Source: Pagrus major (Eukaryota > Chordata > Actinopteri > Spariformes > Sparidae). Taken from it: a DNA stretch of 64,000 nucleotides. This document shows positions 11,496 through 23,685 of this stretch, piece by piece. Below the pieces are notes generated by a model, which saw only the letters and a list, made by a program, of their open reading frames with translations, was not told the DNA's origin and searched no databases. The position numbers and the translations under genes are program-made. The stretch spans positions 1,872,033 to 1,936,032 of the forward strand of contig NC_133216.1 in assembly GCF_040436345.1 (NCBI RefSeq), written 5' to 3'. Position 1 is the first letter of the stretch, and each line of letters opens with the position of its first letter.

Positions 11496-12041
11496 GTAAG
11501 TCGCCTGCTGTTAAACCTGTTTTGTTAAGTTTGTACAGTTTTACTCAGGTCCGAGCTGTTGGACATGTGTGAGTTGTGTGTTTGTGTGTGTCTGTGTGAA
11601 ACCTGACACTGGATGGATTGTGTAAAGTTTTGCATCTTGTTCAGTCGCGTCTGCTGGAAAAGTACAGAAAGTGATCCCGTCCTCCAGAAAAGTTTGACTT
11701 GAAGTAAACAAGGAGCGGCTGTTTCCAGGTGCTGCAGTCAGTCAGTTCACTTCAGCAGAGCTGCGATTGATTATTGATCATTAATGAATGTGTAGAAAGC
11801 AGCTGAAGACCGACGGCTTCATTAAACCGTCAGCAGGAAGCGGAGGAAGTAACGAGATCCTGTAATTAAGTCAAAGTATTTAACACTGAAGTAAAAACAC
11901 TGCAGAAATACTTCACTACACGGAAAAGTCCTGTAATTCAGTGGAGTAGTGAAGTTTTCAAAATAAAAGCATTTATTAGTCCATACAAAGACTTTTAATT
12001 TGATCACCGGATCAATATTAGTGAAGAATGAACAGCAAGTG

Positions 12042-12455
12042 ATGTTGTTGTTATTATTATTATTATTATTGTTATTATTATTATTATTATTAACCAGAAG
12101 TCATACTGGAGTAAAAGTAAAGAGATCGTGTTAAAATATTACTTTGCTAAGAGTAAAAGTCTTTAAGTATCTGATATTAAATGTACTTAAGTATCAAAAG
12201 TACAAGTAAAAGTAACTGATAAATATATTTACATGTTTGTTTTTACTGTCGACTGATCATCAGATCTGATATTCAGTGTTTTTCTGATTATTTGATAATA
12301 AATACATTTAAAAATCAACTACTTTGGTGCTAATGCAGCATGTAATCTGCAAAGTAACTAGTAACTACAGTAATCAGATACATATAGTGGAGTTAAAAAG
12401 TGCAATATTTGCCTCCAGAGCCTCAAAAATTGTACTTAAGTCGAGTACTCGAGTA
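12042..12455. repeat. (TTA)n tract plus 'aagtactt' dispersed repeat
   Basis: An ATT/TTA microsatellite (about 12042-12092) is followed by sequence full of 'taaaagtaa', 'acttaagtatc' and 'cgagtactcgagtacattta', the same family as 20665-21435. It lies in the capns1 intron before the ATG. Confidence 0.7.
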
Positions 12456-12728
12456 CATTTACTGTTCATGGATCCAGTTTTAAGATGTTTTAGTCACATT
12501 ATAGTAAATTTATAATAAAAGTTCTTATTATATTTTCACAAGTTTAATATTTTATGACACAACAAACATTTGATACCATCAGTTTGTGATTTCAGGACTA
12601 TAAACACGACTTATTGTGCGTCTGTGATGGATTTTAGGTTTTTGTTGTTATTTTTTTATTATTAATTGTAATTATGATTGTTCCTCTCTCATGTTTTCAC
12701 TGTGTTTCTGTTTCAGACAGACGCCAAC

Positions 12729-15700
12729 ATGTTTATGGCAAAGGCGTTCATCAAAGGCATCATCAATGTCGTGAGGTGAGCGCACGCAACATGGAATAAG
12801 CTAGGCTAACAGTTTCCCTCCGCTTCCAGTCTTTGTGCTAAGCTAGGCTAACAGTTTCCCTCCGCTTCCAGTCTTTGTGCTAAGCTAGGCTAACTGTCTT
12901 CTGTTTGTTTTCTCCTCCGACAGCGACATCGACCCGTCACAGTTTTGTCCTGCAGACCCAGTAAGTAAAGTGTCGCCCTCACGTTTTCTTTGCATTATTT
13001 ATTCAAGTATATTTACTGTAACGTCCCACATATCATATATTTAATTCCCTGTTTGTTCTTAACGAGGACTCAACTTCCTCTAGCGGCGGTTAAACCACTG
13101 TTTAATTTATTTATTTATCTCATCTGACCGTGTTGTATTTAATTTCTCTTCTCATTTTCTTTTTATGTCCACTTTTTGAGCCAACTTCCTTTAATTTCAT
13201 CACCGTCTGTATGTTTATACGTCATGTAAACACTTTTTTATGAACCCTTTTTGTTTTATTATTTAGTTTTGTTGACAGGATAAAACCTCGTCTCTCTCTC
13301 TTTAAATCTTTTCTCTCTTAAATGTTTAACTTTCACGTCGCTATGAGTAGAAATGAGTGCGTTTCTTCCTGACGCTGATGTGGATGGAAGTATTTTACGA
13401 TAACTTCGCTCCTGAACTGTGAAACTTCATGAAATCAAACTTCTCAGTGGAAGATTTCATAAGCAAACAAACACTGAATGTGGAAATCGAGTTAGACTGA
13501 GGAATCTGTTTAGGAGTGTGTCCTAACAGTGGCTCTTTGTGTGTGTGTGTGTGTGTGTGTGTGCAGCCTCCTCCTCGCAGACCTCTGAACTTCGCCGAGT
13601 CTCATGAAAGCGACGAGGAGAAACAGTTTCGGAGGGTTTTCCATCAGCTGGCCGGAGATGTGAGTCCATAATATTCATCTTTAAATCCAGTTTGATCCTC
13701 CAGGTTCTGAACGCTCACTGTTAATAATATATAAATATAAATATATAAAGTTTAATCATGAAGATGTTCTTGTTGTCCTGAATAACTCTGGACTTTTTAA
13801 ATGACAAACATTTCTTTCAGTATATTTAAGTGAACTCGTCCTTTAACAGCGTCACACATCTGCAGCTGGTTTACAGTCCGACGCTCACATGACTTCAGGC
13901 CTCACAACAAAAACCACAGAGACTTTAATCTCGTCTGTAATTACAGCAGAATGAGTTGTTTACATCAGTTTTATCTTCATGGAGGAAGTCAACAAGAACC
14001 AAGAGGAGAGAGATGTCGGAGCAGGACTGTGATGTAGTGACCGTCTGTCTCCGCTTTAATCTGTCACCACATTTACAACTAAATTAGGACGTTTTAATCC
14101 ATAATATTCTGATTTAGATTCACCCGGAGTTGATAACGGACATTTGTCTTCTCGATCCAGCAGCTGACGGCTCAGATCTCAGGGAAGCTGCGACAACGGA
14201 TACTTTTTAAAATATCTTTAACTTCGGTCTCTCTTTTAAACTCGGCACCGACTGAACGATGTTCAAGCTGCTTTACGGAGACGGATGGAAAGACATTAAC
14301 AAGCCAGCGGCCCGAACGTCACGGCCTCTCGCCTGAGAAGGAGAGTAAATTAGCTGGTGGCCGATGTGAAAGGAGTGTCAGAGTATTATTTACACTTCGC
14401 TCCACCCTGTTAGAGGAAAACAGGAAGTGTTCAGTGTCCATATGGAGGCTGATTCCTGTTTTATTACTCTGATTACTCATCTGAAACATCTCCTCCTCAG
14501 AGATTTGATTCATGTTTTTAAAGATGCGTCTCTGTCAGTCGGTCTTCCTCTCTGTTTTTTCTTTTCTTTGACCCGACTCGTCTTCCTCTCGCCACACCTG
14601 TCTGTCTGCTGTCGGCTGCATTCCTGACTCCACCCTCCACTGTCCCATCGTCCCTGTTTGTCTGGTTCACCGTCAGGATTCAGGTCCTGTGGCTTCAAAC
14701 GGTCTTTAACTACAGCTGTTGTCAAATATCCACGAGATGAATCAGAAGCAGAGGAAGAGAAATGTTTGATTTAACACAAAGTCGACATCATCCTGCAGGA
14801 ATTTAATCTTTTGACAGTCTTCCAGTCTTCTTTATATCAACACATTGCAGCTGAGTGTGATTTCCAGCTGTTTCCCTTCTCTCTCTGCCGTCAGCATGAA
14901 ATAGACAAATACTTTCCAGCCACATCAAGCAGGTCCTTCCTGTGTGAGTGTCAGCTCCTGTGTTACGCGATTGGCTGCTGCACCTCTCCAGATGGTTCAG
15001 TGTAACAAACCGTCCGGCATATCGATTTTTTTTAAATGTGAAAATGGAGAAGAAAGTGTGTGTTTTCCTGTCGGAGACGACCGTTCGTTTACTCGTTGTT
15101 TCCTGAAGTTTTGATGACTCAGATGCTGGTTTCTGGTTCTGGTTCCTGATCCCACGTGTGTCATCGTGAACAATCTCTTATTGTATGTTAAAATCAATAA
15201 GCAGTGTTTCTTGTTCATTTACAGCTCGATCTTTACTGTTTGCATCTGTCATCTAGAGTCTGGCTGGCTGTTACATTAGCAGACAGGTGACAGGTGACTG
15301 TGGAGGATAAAACATGTGCGTAGACTTATTTCTTTGCATCAGCTGGACTTTAAATACGTTGTGTCGTCGTCTCTCCTGCAGAGATGAACAGTGAATCCAT
15401 TTATTGTGCAGCAGTGTCGACTTCAGGGCGTGTTAGACCGAGAGAACAGAGAATCTCTCTCTGCATTCCTGCCATTGTCTGACAGGGAGGCACTCATGAC
15501 TGCAGGGCGTTGTGTATTTATATGTGTGTATATTTGTGTGTCTGTGTATATAAGTGTGGTTTTCTCTGACTCATCAGAGGGGTGTGTGCACCAGTTGGAC
15601 TGGCTGTCAAGTGGGTGGATTTTCTAAGTCAACAGCAAGTAATGACAAGGAGGATGATGATGATGAAGGTGTTTGTAGTAGAGCATCCTCCACCCACCTG

Positions 15701-16601
15701 GCTGTGCTCCACCTGGCTGTGCTCCAGGTGGGTGGAGGTCAGGCGGCCGGTGAAGGTTTCTGTTACAAGAGCGCCGTCTCATCGAGGACGAGCGGCGTGT
15801 TTAGGAGGGAAGCAGGATAAATATCGGCCTGATGTCGGGAAGTTTATATTACGCGCCTGTAATTATGGAGAAGTGCAGCTCGCTGTTGTTGTGGGTTTGA
15901 GCCACACGGCGTCAAATATGTTGTTTTATGGTTTCAGACGTGATCGTGATTTACGACACAAGACATCGAGCTTTAACGACCGGTTATAAACTTTTTATTA
16001 AACTATAGACCTGTAAAATAATTGATTATCTTATCGATGTCGGCTGAAAAATATCTATTATCATCAATAACATCCCTCTAGAACCGTGTTCCTCAAACGT
16101 GTCCCACCTTAGAAAACATGAGGCTCTCCAAGTACATGAAGACCAACGTTAACACACATTAAAGGCCCACGCTTTTAATTTTAACTTACTTTTTGCTCCT
16201 CTTCTCTTCTCTAAAGCAACGTAATGCCCCTTTAAGTAGCTTTAAGCACCTGAGCTCAGTTCGCTGTCATCAGCTTCAGTTTCAGCAGGGCTGCTTTAAA
16301 AATATTCTCCTCCTACTTCCTGTTTTGAGCCACAGTCGTACTTTCAGTTTACCTCCGCTCCGTCTCTCCATCACGGTTTGAGTTTAGCTCGTAACTCGTC
16401 CTGGATGACAAAGACAAAACTGATTTTTGATTGGACCTCTGCAGCATGTTGATAAAATGAAATGTATGTTTTCAAAAGACAAACCTGGGATTCCTCCACA
16501 GTCCACTAGAGGGAGCTTGAGTACCACCAGAGAAGAATGAAACATCCAGAAATAATAAGCAACGATTTGACATTGATTTTAAAACACAAGCTCAGAGTGG
16601 A

Positions 16602-16651
<50 letters not shown>

Positions 16652-17033
16652 CCTGAACAACTTTCTCCTGATCATGTGAAACAAATGACCACACTCATGT
16701 TTTATCAGATTCCCTTCTGGCCTTTAGACGTCGGCTGTGTTCATCTTCGTTCACACATTCACACAGTCTCACCACAAAAATGTCTCTAGAACTGAAACCA
16801 GTCCAGGAATAAGATCTCGTGGTGATGAAACAGCTCGGCTAATGTGTCGTTGTTTTACTGTGTTTTGGCAACAGGGAGGAAATGTGAGAGTTGATCTTTT
16901 TTCTTCAGCAGTGAGTCAGAATCTGGACAGAAATCAACACGAATAAAAGGAAACAGCTTCGGTTTGAGTCACACTGAGATCAGCTGGGACTCACTTTGTT
17001 TGTGGGGCTTCCTCTGTGGAAAAACATTATCAC

Positions 17034-17111
<78 letters not shown>

Positions 17112-18551
17112 ACATGGAGGTGAGTCCTAAAGAGCTGATGAACATCCTCAACAAAATCGTTTCCAAACGTGAGTGTGCTGCATGTTTTTTCCAACACATC
17201 AAGTTATTTCTGTACATTTTCTGTTGAATCAAGGTGCAACTGAACTGAACTGAACGTTTCTGATCTCTTGTTTCAGATGGAAGTCTGACGACTGACGGCT
17301 TCAGCATCGAGTCCTGTCGGAGCATGGTGGCTGTCATGGATGTATCCTTTCACACTACAGTGATTCTCAGCTGCTGGATGTCTTTGTTAGCAGCAGCTTC
17401 AGTGACAGTTGTACTTCCCCCGGCTCTGGCTGCATGTCGATGTGTCACTGGGCAAGACGCTGAACCCTCATTTCCACGATCCTCCTCTGACATGACTCTC
17501 AGGGTGGGAAGCTCAAATATTGTACGCTTGGACTCCAGGTTGTGAGTCGTATAAACGTAGAAAGCTGACAAATCCTGAGCATTTTACAACTTCACAATTG
17601 ATCAGCAACTGTAAAAGACACCGGTTAGTAAAAATCGGAGGGACATCGGGACATATATCAAAGTAAGACAACATGTTTGATAACCTGTTAGCTCAGGAAA
17701 AAGACTCCCGCACACTCTCCTGTTTAATGACAACAACGTTTCAGTATTTAAACCTTCATCAGGTTATCTTGGAGAAAACCTGATATCTCATTTAATTTAA
17801 TTAAACGGTAACGTTAACGTGGTTGAATGCTAACGTTAGCTAACGGGTTGTCAAATGTGTTGTTTTCCCCTGAAATATGTCTCAACGTCCCTCCAGATTT
17901 TTCAGTATTCGTTGTCTTCTCAGCTGCTGATCAATCAGGAAGCGCTAAACGTCATCACAGCGAACTCTGACTTTACAACTTGTACATTGATCAGTTTATA
18001 GAAAACCTGGATAGTAATTGTGCAGTAAGACGCTCAGTGGTGGTGACGTTTAAGTCATGTGACCGTGATGTCGCCTGTTTGTAGCCTAGCATTAGCTTTT
18101 AGCATTTTTTTCTGGTTTCTGAGTTTGACCTTTGACCCGACTCCCTTCAGAGCGACAGCACAGGGAAACTGGGCTTCCACGAGTTCAAATACCTCTGGAA
18201 CAACATTAAGAGATGGCAGGTGAGTTCACCGTCTCTGTGAATGTAGAAACATTAAAAAAGAAAGAGTCGTTGATGGTTCAAGGCGTAAACGCTGTAAAAA
18301 AAAACCTCCGCGTCGTCTCTCTGATGTATTTTTCTGTGTTGTTTATTTGTTTGTTGTTTATTGTCTCCAGGGTATTTATATGTCCCATGATGCCGATCGT
18401 TCAGGTGTGATCTGCGATAGAGAGCTGCCCAAAGCCTTCAAGGCTGCAGGTTAGAAACACTGATGTGTGTGTGTGTGTGTGTGTGTGCGCTTAAATGACC
18501 AACGACATCATTAGGAGTGTGAACAGTGTTTAAAACTAACTGTTTGTGTGT

Positions 18552-18582
<31 letters not shown>

Positions 18583-19848
18583 CAGGTTTCCCTCTGAACG
18601 ACCAGCTCTTCAAGCTGATTATCCGTCGCTATAGCGATGAGCACGGCAACATGGACTTTGACAACTTCATCGGCTGCCTGGTGCGACTGGACGCCATGTG
18701 CAGTGAGTCTCTCCTTCCTGACAGCAGATCAGCGGCACAATAATCAGTATTGACTTGTTTAAATATTAATACGACTGTACTGAGTCGTGATGTGTGTGTG
18801 TGTGTATAATGTGTGTGTGTGTGTATAATGTGTGTGTGTGTGTATAATGTGTGTGTGTGTATAATGTGTGTGTGTGTGTGCTCTGCAGGAGCCTTTAAGA
18901 CCCTGGACAAGGACAACAATGGCACCATAGACCTGGACATCAAGGAGGTAAAACACAGTTTAGTTCAGTGTTTTACCGACTGACAGGCGTGTGTTCAGAA
19001 TGATCCTACTCTCTATAATAGTGGTTGTATAACAAGCCAAAAACATGTAATGTAATGCAACAAAAGCCCTGTACTGTAATCCAGCTTATAAACAGTGTTT
19101 CCTTCATAAATAACTGATACTTCAGTTCCATGCTGAAGTAAAGTCAGGTGAAGTTTAGTCGTCCACAAAACGTTTCTGGAGCTTCACAGTAAAACAGTGT
19201 TGCAGCATTCATAATAAAACAAACCTCCAAAACTACATTAAAACTTTGCAGAATCAGCTGTTAGCACTTCCTGTTTGCAGTGAACCTGTGGATGTCCAGA
19301 CAGCTATCACTGGATTACTTTGATACTGAAGAAAACTTAAAAACATGATTTTTCTAAGGCAAGTTCTGCACATGTAAGGAGCGTCTTTTTTGAGGATTTC
19401 TAAGCAGATTTATGGAGTCATCATCTCCTCCTTCCATGATGATATAAAGTCAGGTGAAGTCTCGTCGTCCACAAAACATTTCTGGAGCTTCACAGTAAAA
19501 CAGCGTTGAAGCAACTAGCTGGAGACTTGATTTAAAATGGAAAAAACAACCAAAAAGGAAAACTCCATTAAAACTTTGCCGAATTATCTGTTAGCACTTC
19601 CTGTTTGCAGTGAACCTGTGGATGTACAGACAACTATCACTGGATCACTTTGATACTGAAGGAAACTTAAAAACATGATTTTTCTCAGGCAGGTTCTGCA
19701 CATGTAAGGAGCGTCTTCTTTAAGGATGTCTAAGAACTCTTCTGAAATAAGTTAGTGCCGCCTGAGAGTCCATCGCTGAGTGAAAACATCTGGTGTTTCT
19801 GTGTCTCTCTCCGTCTCTCAGTGGCTTCAGCTGACGATGTATTCATGA
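12729..19848 (+). CDS. capns1: Calpain small (regulatory) subunit 1
   Basis: Ten coding exons: 12729-12775, 12924-12960, 13567-13659, 17111-17168, 17277-17341, 18151-18219, 18371-18449, 18586-18702, 18889-18947, 19822-19848. They join to 216 residues. The C-terminal penta-EF-hand domain is clear: QFRRVFHQLAGDDMEVSPKE, the EF loop DSDSTGKLGFHE (from about residue 100), DADRSGVICDRE, RYSDEHGNMDFDNF, DKDNNGTIDLDI and the conserved end EWLQLTMYS. The protein binds Ca2+ and dimerises with the large catalytic subunits of conventional calpains. The N-terminus is odd: about 28 residues (MFMAKAFIKGIINVVSDIDP...) replace the long glycine-rich domain V of mammalian CAPNS1. The intron after VAVMD has a U12-type donor. 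Four acceptors follow (TG)n tracts. Family assignment is near certain; which teleost paralogue (1a or 1b) is not decided. Confidence 0.96.
12797..12894 (+). repeat. 42 bp tandem repeat in capns1 intron 1
   Basis: Two exact copies of a 42 base unit starting TAAGCTAGGCTAACAGTTTC (12797 and 12839) and a 14 base third start. The two introns flanking the short second coding exon are otherwise unremarkable. Confidence 0.95.
13660..17110 (+). other. Large capns1 intron: no gene seen
   Basis: This 3.45 kb intron holds ORFs without splice logic or recognisable domains, a (GT)n at 16605-16648, a CTCF-like CCACTAGAGGGAG at 16503 and a long (GT)n (17037-17104) that ends just before the acceptor of coding exon 4. 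Confidence 0.6.
17037..17104 (+). repeat. (GT)n directly before a capns1 acceptor
   Basis: About 34 GT units followed by tttcag and coding exon 4 at 17111. Confidence 0.95.
17342..18150 (+). other. U12-type GT-AG intron of capns1
   Basis: The exon ends GTC ATG GAT and the intron begins GTATCCTTT, an exact match to the U12 GT-AG donor. Before the acceptor (cccttcag) lies ACCTTTGACC, a fair match to the U12 branch site, with its A about 15 bases from the AG, as the minor spliceosome requires. The join VAVMD-SDSTGKLGFHEF is collinear with human CAPNS1. Confidence 0.75.
18543..18583 (+). repeat. (GT)n at capns1 exon 8 acceptor
   Basis: GT/GCGT dinucleotides run directly into gcag and exon 8 (18586). 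Confidence 0.9.
18790..18880 (+). repeat. Compound (GT)n-TATAAT minisatellite
   Basis: Four repeats of 'gtgtgtgtgtgtataat' of slightly different length precede ctctgcag and capns1 exon 9. Confidence 0.9.
19110..19745 (+). repeat. Two tandem copies of a MITE-related repeat
   Basis: Copies at about 19110-19400 and 19438-19740 share 'aaagtcaggtgaagt', 'ccacaaaac.tttctggagc', 'ctgttagcacttcctgtttg' and 'cacatgtaaggagcgtctt'. The first block recurs at 46520, 47080, 54610 and 59770. Located in the last capns1 intron. Confidence 0.8.
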
Positions 19849-20175
19849 AGCGACGGAGGGAAACGTCCTCTCTTCCTTCATCTCATCCCTCGCTCCCTCT
19901 CTTTCTACTCGTGTGTGCTTACGAATGTGCAATACTGTTTAATAAACCCACCGTCTCCACGTTAACGGGACCAAAATGCCAGCGGAGCGGAGCTGAAGTC
20001 AGAAGGAAAACTCTTCACCGGGACCAAAAGTTGAGCTGCAGCTGCTGTTGTAACGTCCTGCTGCTGCCAGGCGGCGGCGCTGCAACATCCTGACATGTTA
20101 CACATTTATGTTTTATGTTTTTTAGGGCACATTTGAAGACTTCTTGATTTTTTATTGGCTGAAAATGTTAAAGAC

Positions 20176-20181
20176 AATAAA
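20176..20181 (+). terminator. Poly(A) signal, capns1
   Basis: AATAAA 330 bases after the stop codon. A weaker candidate (TTAATAAAC) lies near 19938. Confidence 0.6.
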
Positions 20182-21434
20182 GTGACCCAACTGACATTTT
20201 AAGGTTGTTGAGTAACTGTGTGTTTCTTTTTTCCCCCAAAATTAATTAAATAATTATGATTAAAACTGATCTGTGAACTTCTGATGTTTTACTTTCAGTG
20301 TGGCAGTAAATCAGACGAGAATAAGAGACAGAAATATAGTTTTAAACTGACGTCGTCTTGACAACGTGTACAAGACTGTATTTTGGATAAATCCACAGAT
20401 TAAACATTTCTAATGAGGATATTAATTCAATAAAACATGTTTACTCATGAGACTGAGACCTGATGTTGAGTTTATCGTGATGCTTAATGTCGTCGTTGTC
20501 GCAGACTTTACCTGTAAAACACGTCCTGACTGCAGTTTGTTGTTTTATTATATTTTATTTAAAGATGAACATTAATAACTGGAGCGCTCGGGTCCATCGT
20601 GTGAACGTTTCAGATTCAACCATACAGACTCATTTTCATCTGCAATGCTGGTAATATAAAGAAACCAGAGTTTGGTAGTAATTAGTTACATTTACTCTGT
20701 TACATGTACTTAAGCACAAAGTACAATTTACTTAAAAAAAGGTACTTAAGTACTATGTTGAGGTACTTGTACTTGAGTATCCCCATTTTCTGCTACTTTA
20801 TTCTTCCACTCCACCACATTCTGGAGGCAAATATTGTACTTTTTACTCCACTACTTTTATTCTCTAACTTTAGTTATTAGTTACTTGGATCCCCCACAGT
20901 ATACAGTAAATACATGTATAAATTATATGTATAAATTACTTTTACGTGTACTTTTGATACTTGAGTATATTTATTGCCATTACATTACTTTCAGGGTTCG
21001 GAGAGTAACTTTAAAAATGTATTCTAATACAGTTACCAATTACCTGCTAATCCAAGTATCACAGTATTAGAGTAATGTAACTAGATTACTTCTTTCCAAA
21101 CATGCAAATAAAAACACGAGAAGAGAAACATCAGAAAGATGATTTTTACTTAATCTGAGTGTAATCTGTAAGAATACTTTTATTTTGAAATTGTAATCCT
21201 GTCGATATTTCCTGTATCTGTAATCTAATTACATCTTTTTCCTGCAATTTTAACCGAATACAGTTACCTTTGTGTATCCTAATCCGGTTACATGTAGTCC
21301 GTTACTCCCCAAGACAGATTACTTTTGATACTTAAGTACTTTTACTCGAGTACTTTTTGTATGAGTGACTTTCACTTTCACTAAAGTACTTTTTTAACAC
21401 GATATCTTTACTTTTTAATCCATATTATTACTTT
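20182..21434. repeat. Intergenic sequence with 'acttaagtactttt' dispersed repeat
   Basis: No gene is seen. From about 20665 to 21435 the sequence is a dispersed element with 'gtacttaagtacttttactc' style motifs, related copies of which lie at 12100-12455, 27583-27760 and 47965-48110. Confidence 0.7.
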
Positions 21435-21439
21435 GATAC

Positions 21440-21650
21440 TTTTTACAGGAGCTGTGGTGTGTTGACAGTGTGGTGTGTTCGCTGCTGGGCGGGGCCGCCC
21501 GGTGTGCAGCAGAGAGGGGCGGTGCAGAGGAGCGAGGAGGGTCAGAGATGCTGAGGAGGAACCGCAGGTTGTTCCGCACACTGCGGGGGATTTAACGCGT
21601 TAAATCTGGACCGTAACTGACAGAGAGTCTGAGGAGGAGCTGATGAAAAG
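21440..21650 (+). promoter_or_regulatory. Promoter and 5' noncoding exon of the SNAP gene
   Basis: A GC-rich island contains GGGCGGGGCCGCCC (GC box, about 21487) and ends in a purine-rich exon with donor AAAAG|gtagga at 21650. It sits 2 kb upstream of the SNAP start codon. A further possible noncoding exon lies at about 22147-22179 (acceptor ctacag, donor gtaggt). Confidence 0.55.
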
Positions 21651-23425
21651 GTAGGACAGCTGATTCTTTATGTTGTTAAACAAATATCACATTAATTTAT
21701 TCATATTAAACAGAAACAGGTGGAGATTTCTTTAAAGTAGCTCAACTATCCGCCTGCAAAGACTGAAAACTAAAAGTAGTTTAATGATTTATACGAGATG
21801 AAAACATTTAACATTAATAATGTATTTAATTTACATGAGATAATTATAGGTCTTTATAAACCCTGCAGCTATCATGTAAAGTGAAAGCAAACTGAATGTA
21901 AGATCGGTTTAATTAACAATTAGCATACATTTATTATAAACTGTCCGGATGTACACGCTGCTAATTAGAGTATTTTTGGATCATTATCAACTTTCACAAA
22001 TCATCTTTCATTTAAATTCAGTATCTGCAAATATATATTTATTTATTTATTTCTAACAAAGAAGAATATTTGCAGAATGTAAGTTAATATACAAAGTGTA
22101 AAATAAACAGTAAAACACCTTTGACACCTTGTGTTTGACTTCTACAGACTGCAGGCTCAGAGCCCTGCAGAGACACAGGTAGGTCGTGAACAGGTGACGT
22201 CACAGTGTGCAGCAGGTGGCAGGAAGGACTCACTGTTTACTACAGATGTCCTGACGTGCTGCAGTCTCACTGCCAAGATGGTGCTGTGACCTGTATGTAC
22301 AGTTTTGGGATCTCTGACACTCAGCTAGACTGAGAGTCGAATAAGTCGACGAAATAAACTCAAGAAATGTCAAGAGAGGAAATATTTTTTACACCCGTCA
22401 TCCTAAACTAAACTGAAAATACAACCGTGCACGTGCTCCGTGATCGGAGGTCGTAGTCCAGATGTTTCTGGATGCATCACACTCAGTCCTGCTGTTTGTT
22501 TGTGACTTAATTTCTCCACATTTGCCCTCATTTGAACAATGTGTAAGAATGATAATTAAATCAAATCAAGTAAACTGGATTATTACACCTGCAGCCGTGT
22601 CACTTAATGAAATTGCCGTCTTTACAATACAAGAACCACGGCGCTGGAGGTCTGTTTCTGTTTCTGTGGCTGAGGTAAAGCATGAGCGCTTAAACAATTT
22701 AATTACATGATTAGTTCTGCAGGTTTCTGTCTGTATAACTGATTAACTGTTAACGTCAGTCAGCCAGAAAAAGTCCCAAACACTTGCTGGTTACAGTTTA
22801 TGTCAGACATAATCAATTCATCAATTAGTTCCAGCACCTTCTCTGTTCTGTGTGATTCCACTTTGCACCAAACAACAAAGAGTCTTTCTTCTTTTCTTTC
22901 CCTCTCTGCTGCACCTCCTTCCTCTCTTTTATTCCAGCAGGTGCTGATTAGTGGTTACGGCCTAATTATGATGCTCCAGCACGATAACATCATGTGTGAA
23001 AAGAAAAGCGTGTGTGTGTAAATCTGGAAATAATGCAGCATTTCAGGCATCAAATGTGCCCACATGTCCAGGAAAATGATGCATGTCCTTCAAGAGTTAT
23101 GAAGTAGAAACAGTGAGGTGACGTTGTGAACATTTGGTTTAGTTACTCTAAATCTTGTTATCCAAATCCAACAGATCTACATAACAAGAGACACTATCCT
23201 GCTGATCCTGTTCAGTGTTACAAGTTTCAAGAGTTCAGGAACTTCAAAATAAACAGAAACAGTTAAATAAGTGGAACCAGGTATGGAAACGTACCAGTAA
23301 TAATTAGCAGCTAACCAGCTAACTGACGTGCCTGGTCTCAACTGGCTGGTTGTCGGGAGAACAGCGCTACAATTTACTGGTTTCTTCCTCTGCAGCTACA
23401 GCAAACACTCAGGATATTGTTATAT

Positions 23426-23520
23426 TGAGCTAAGCGTCTGTCAGTCTATCTGTGTGTCTGTCTGTCAGTCTGTCTGTCTGTCAGTCCATCTGTCCGTCTG
23501 TCTGTCTGTCAGCTTGTCTC
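23426..23520 (+). repeat. (CTGT)n-type tetranucleotide repeat
   Basis: Imperfect TCTG/CTGT units with TCAG and TCCA variants upstream of the SNAP start exon. Confidence 0.85.
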
Positions 23521-23685
23521 TCTTCTATTGTCAGTCATTATAAATAATGATGGTGCCACTCTGCTCTCCAGGTGCCAAAACCACCTGATGCAGCAGCCTA
23601 ATCCGGTCACCTGGGACTGAGCACACACACACACACACGCAGACACACACACATACAAACACATACACACACAAGGACGGCAAAC

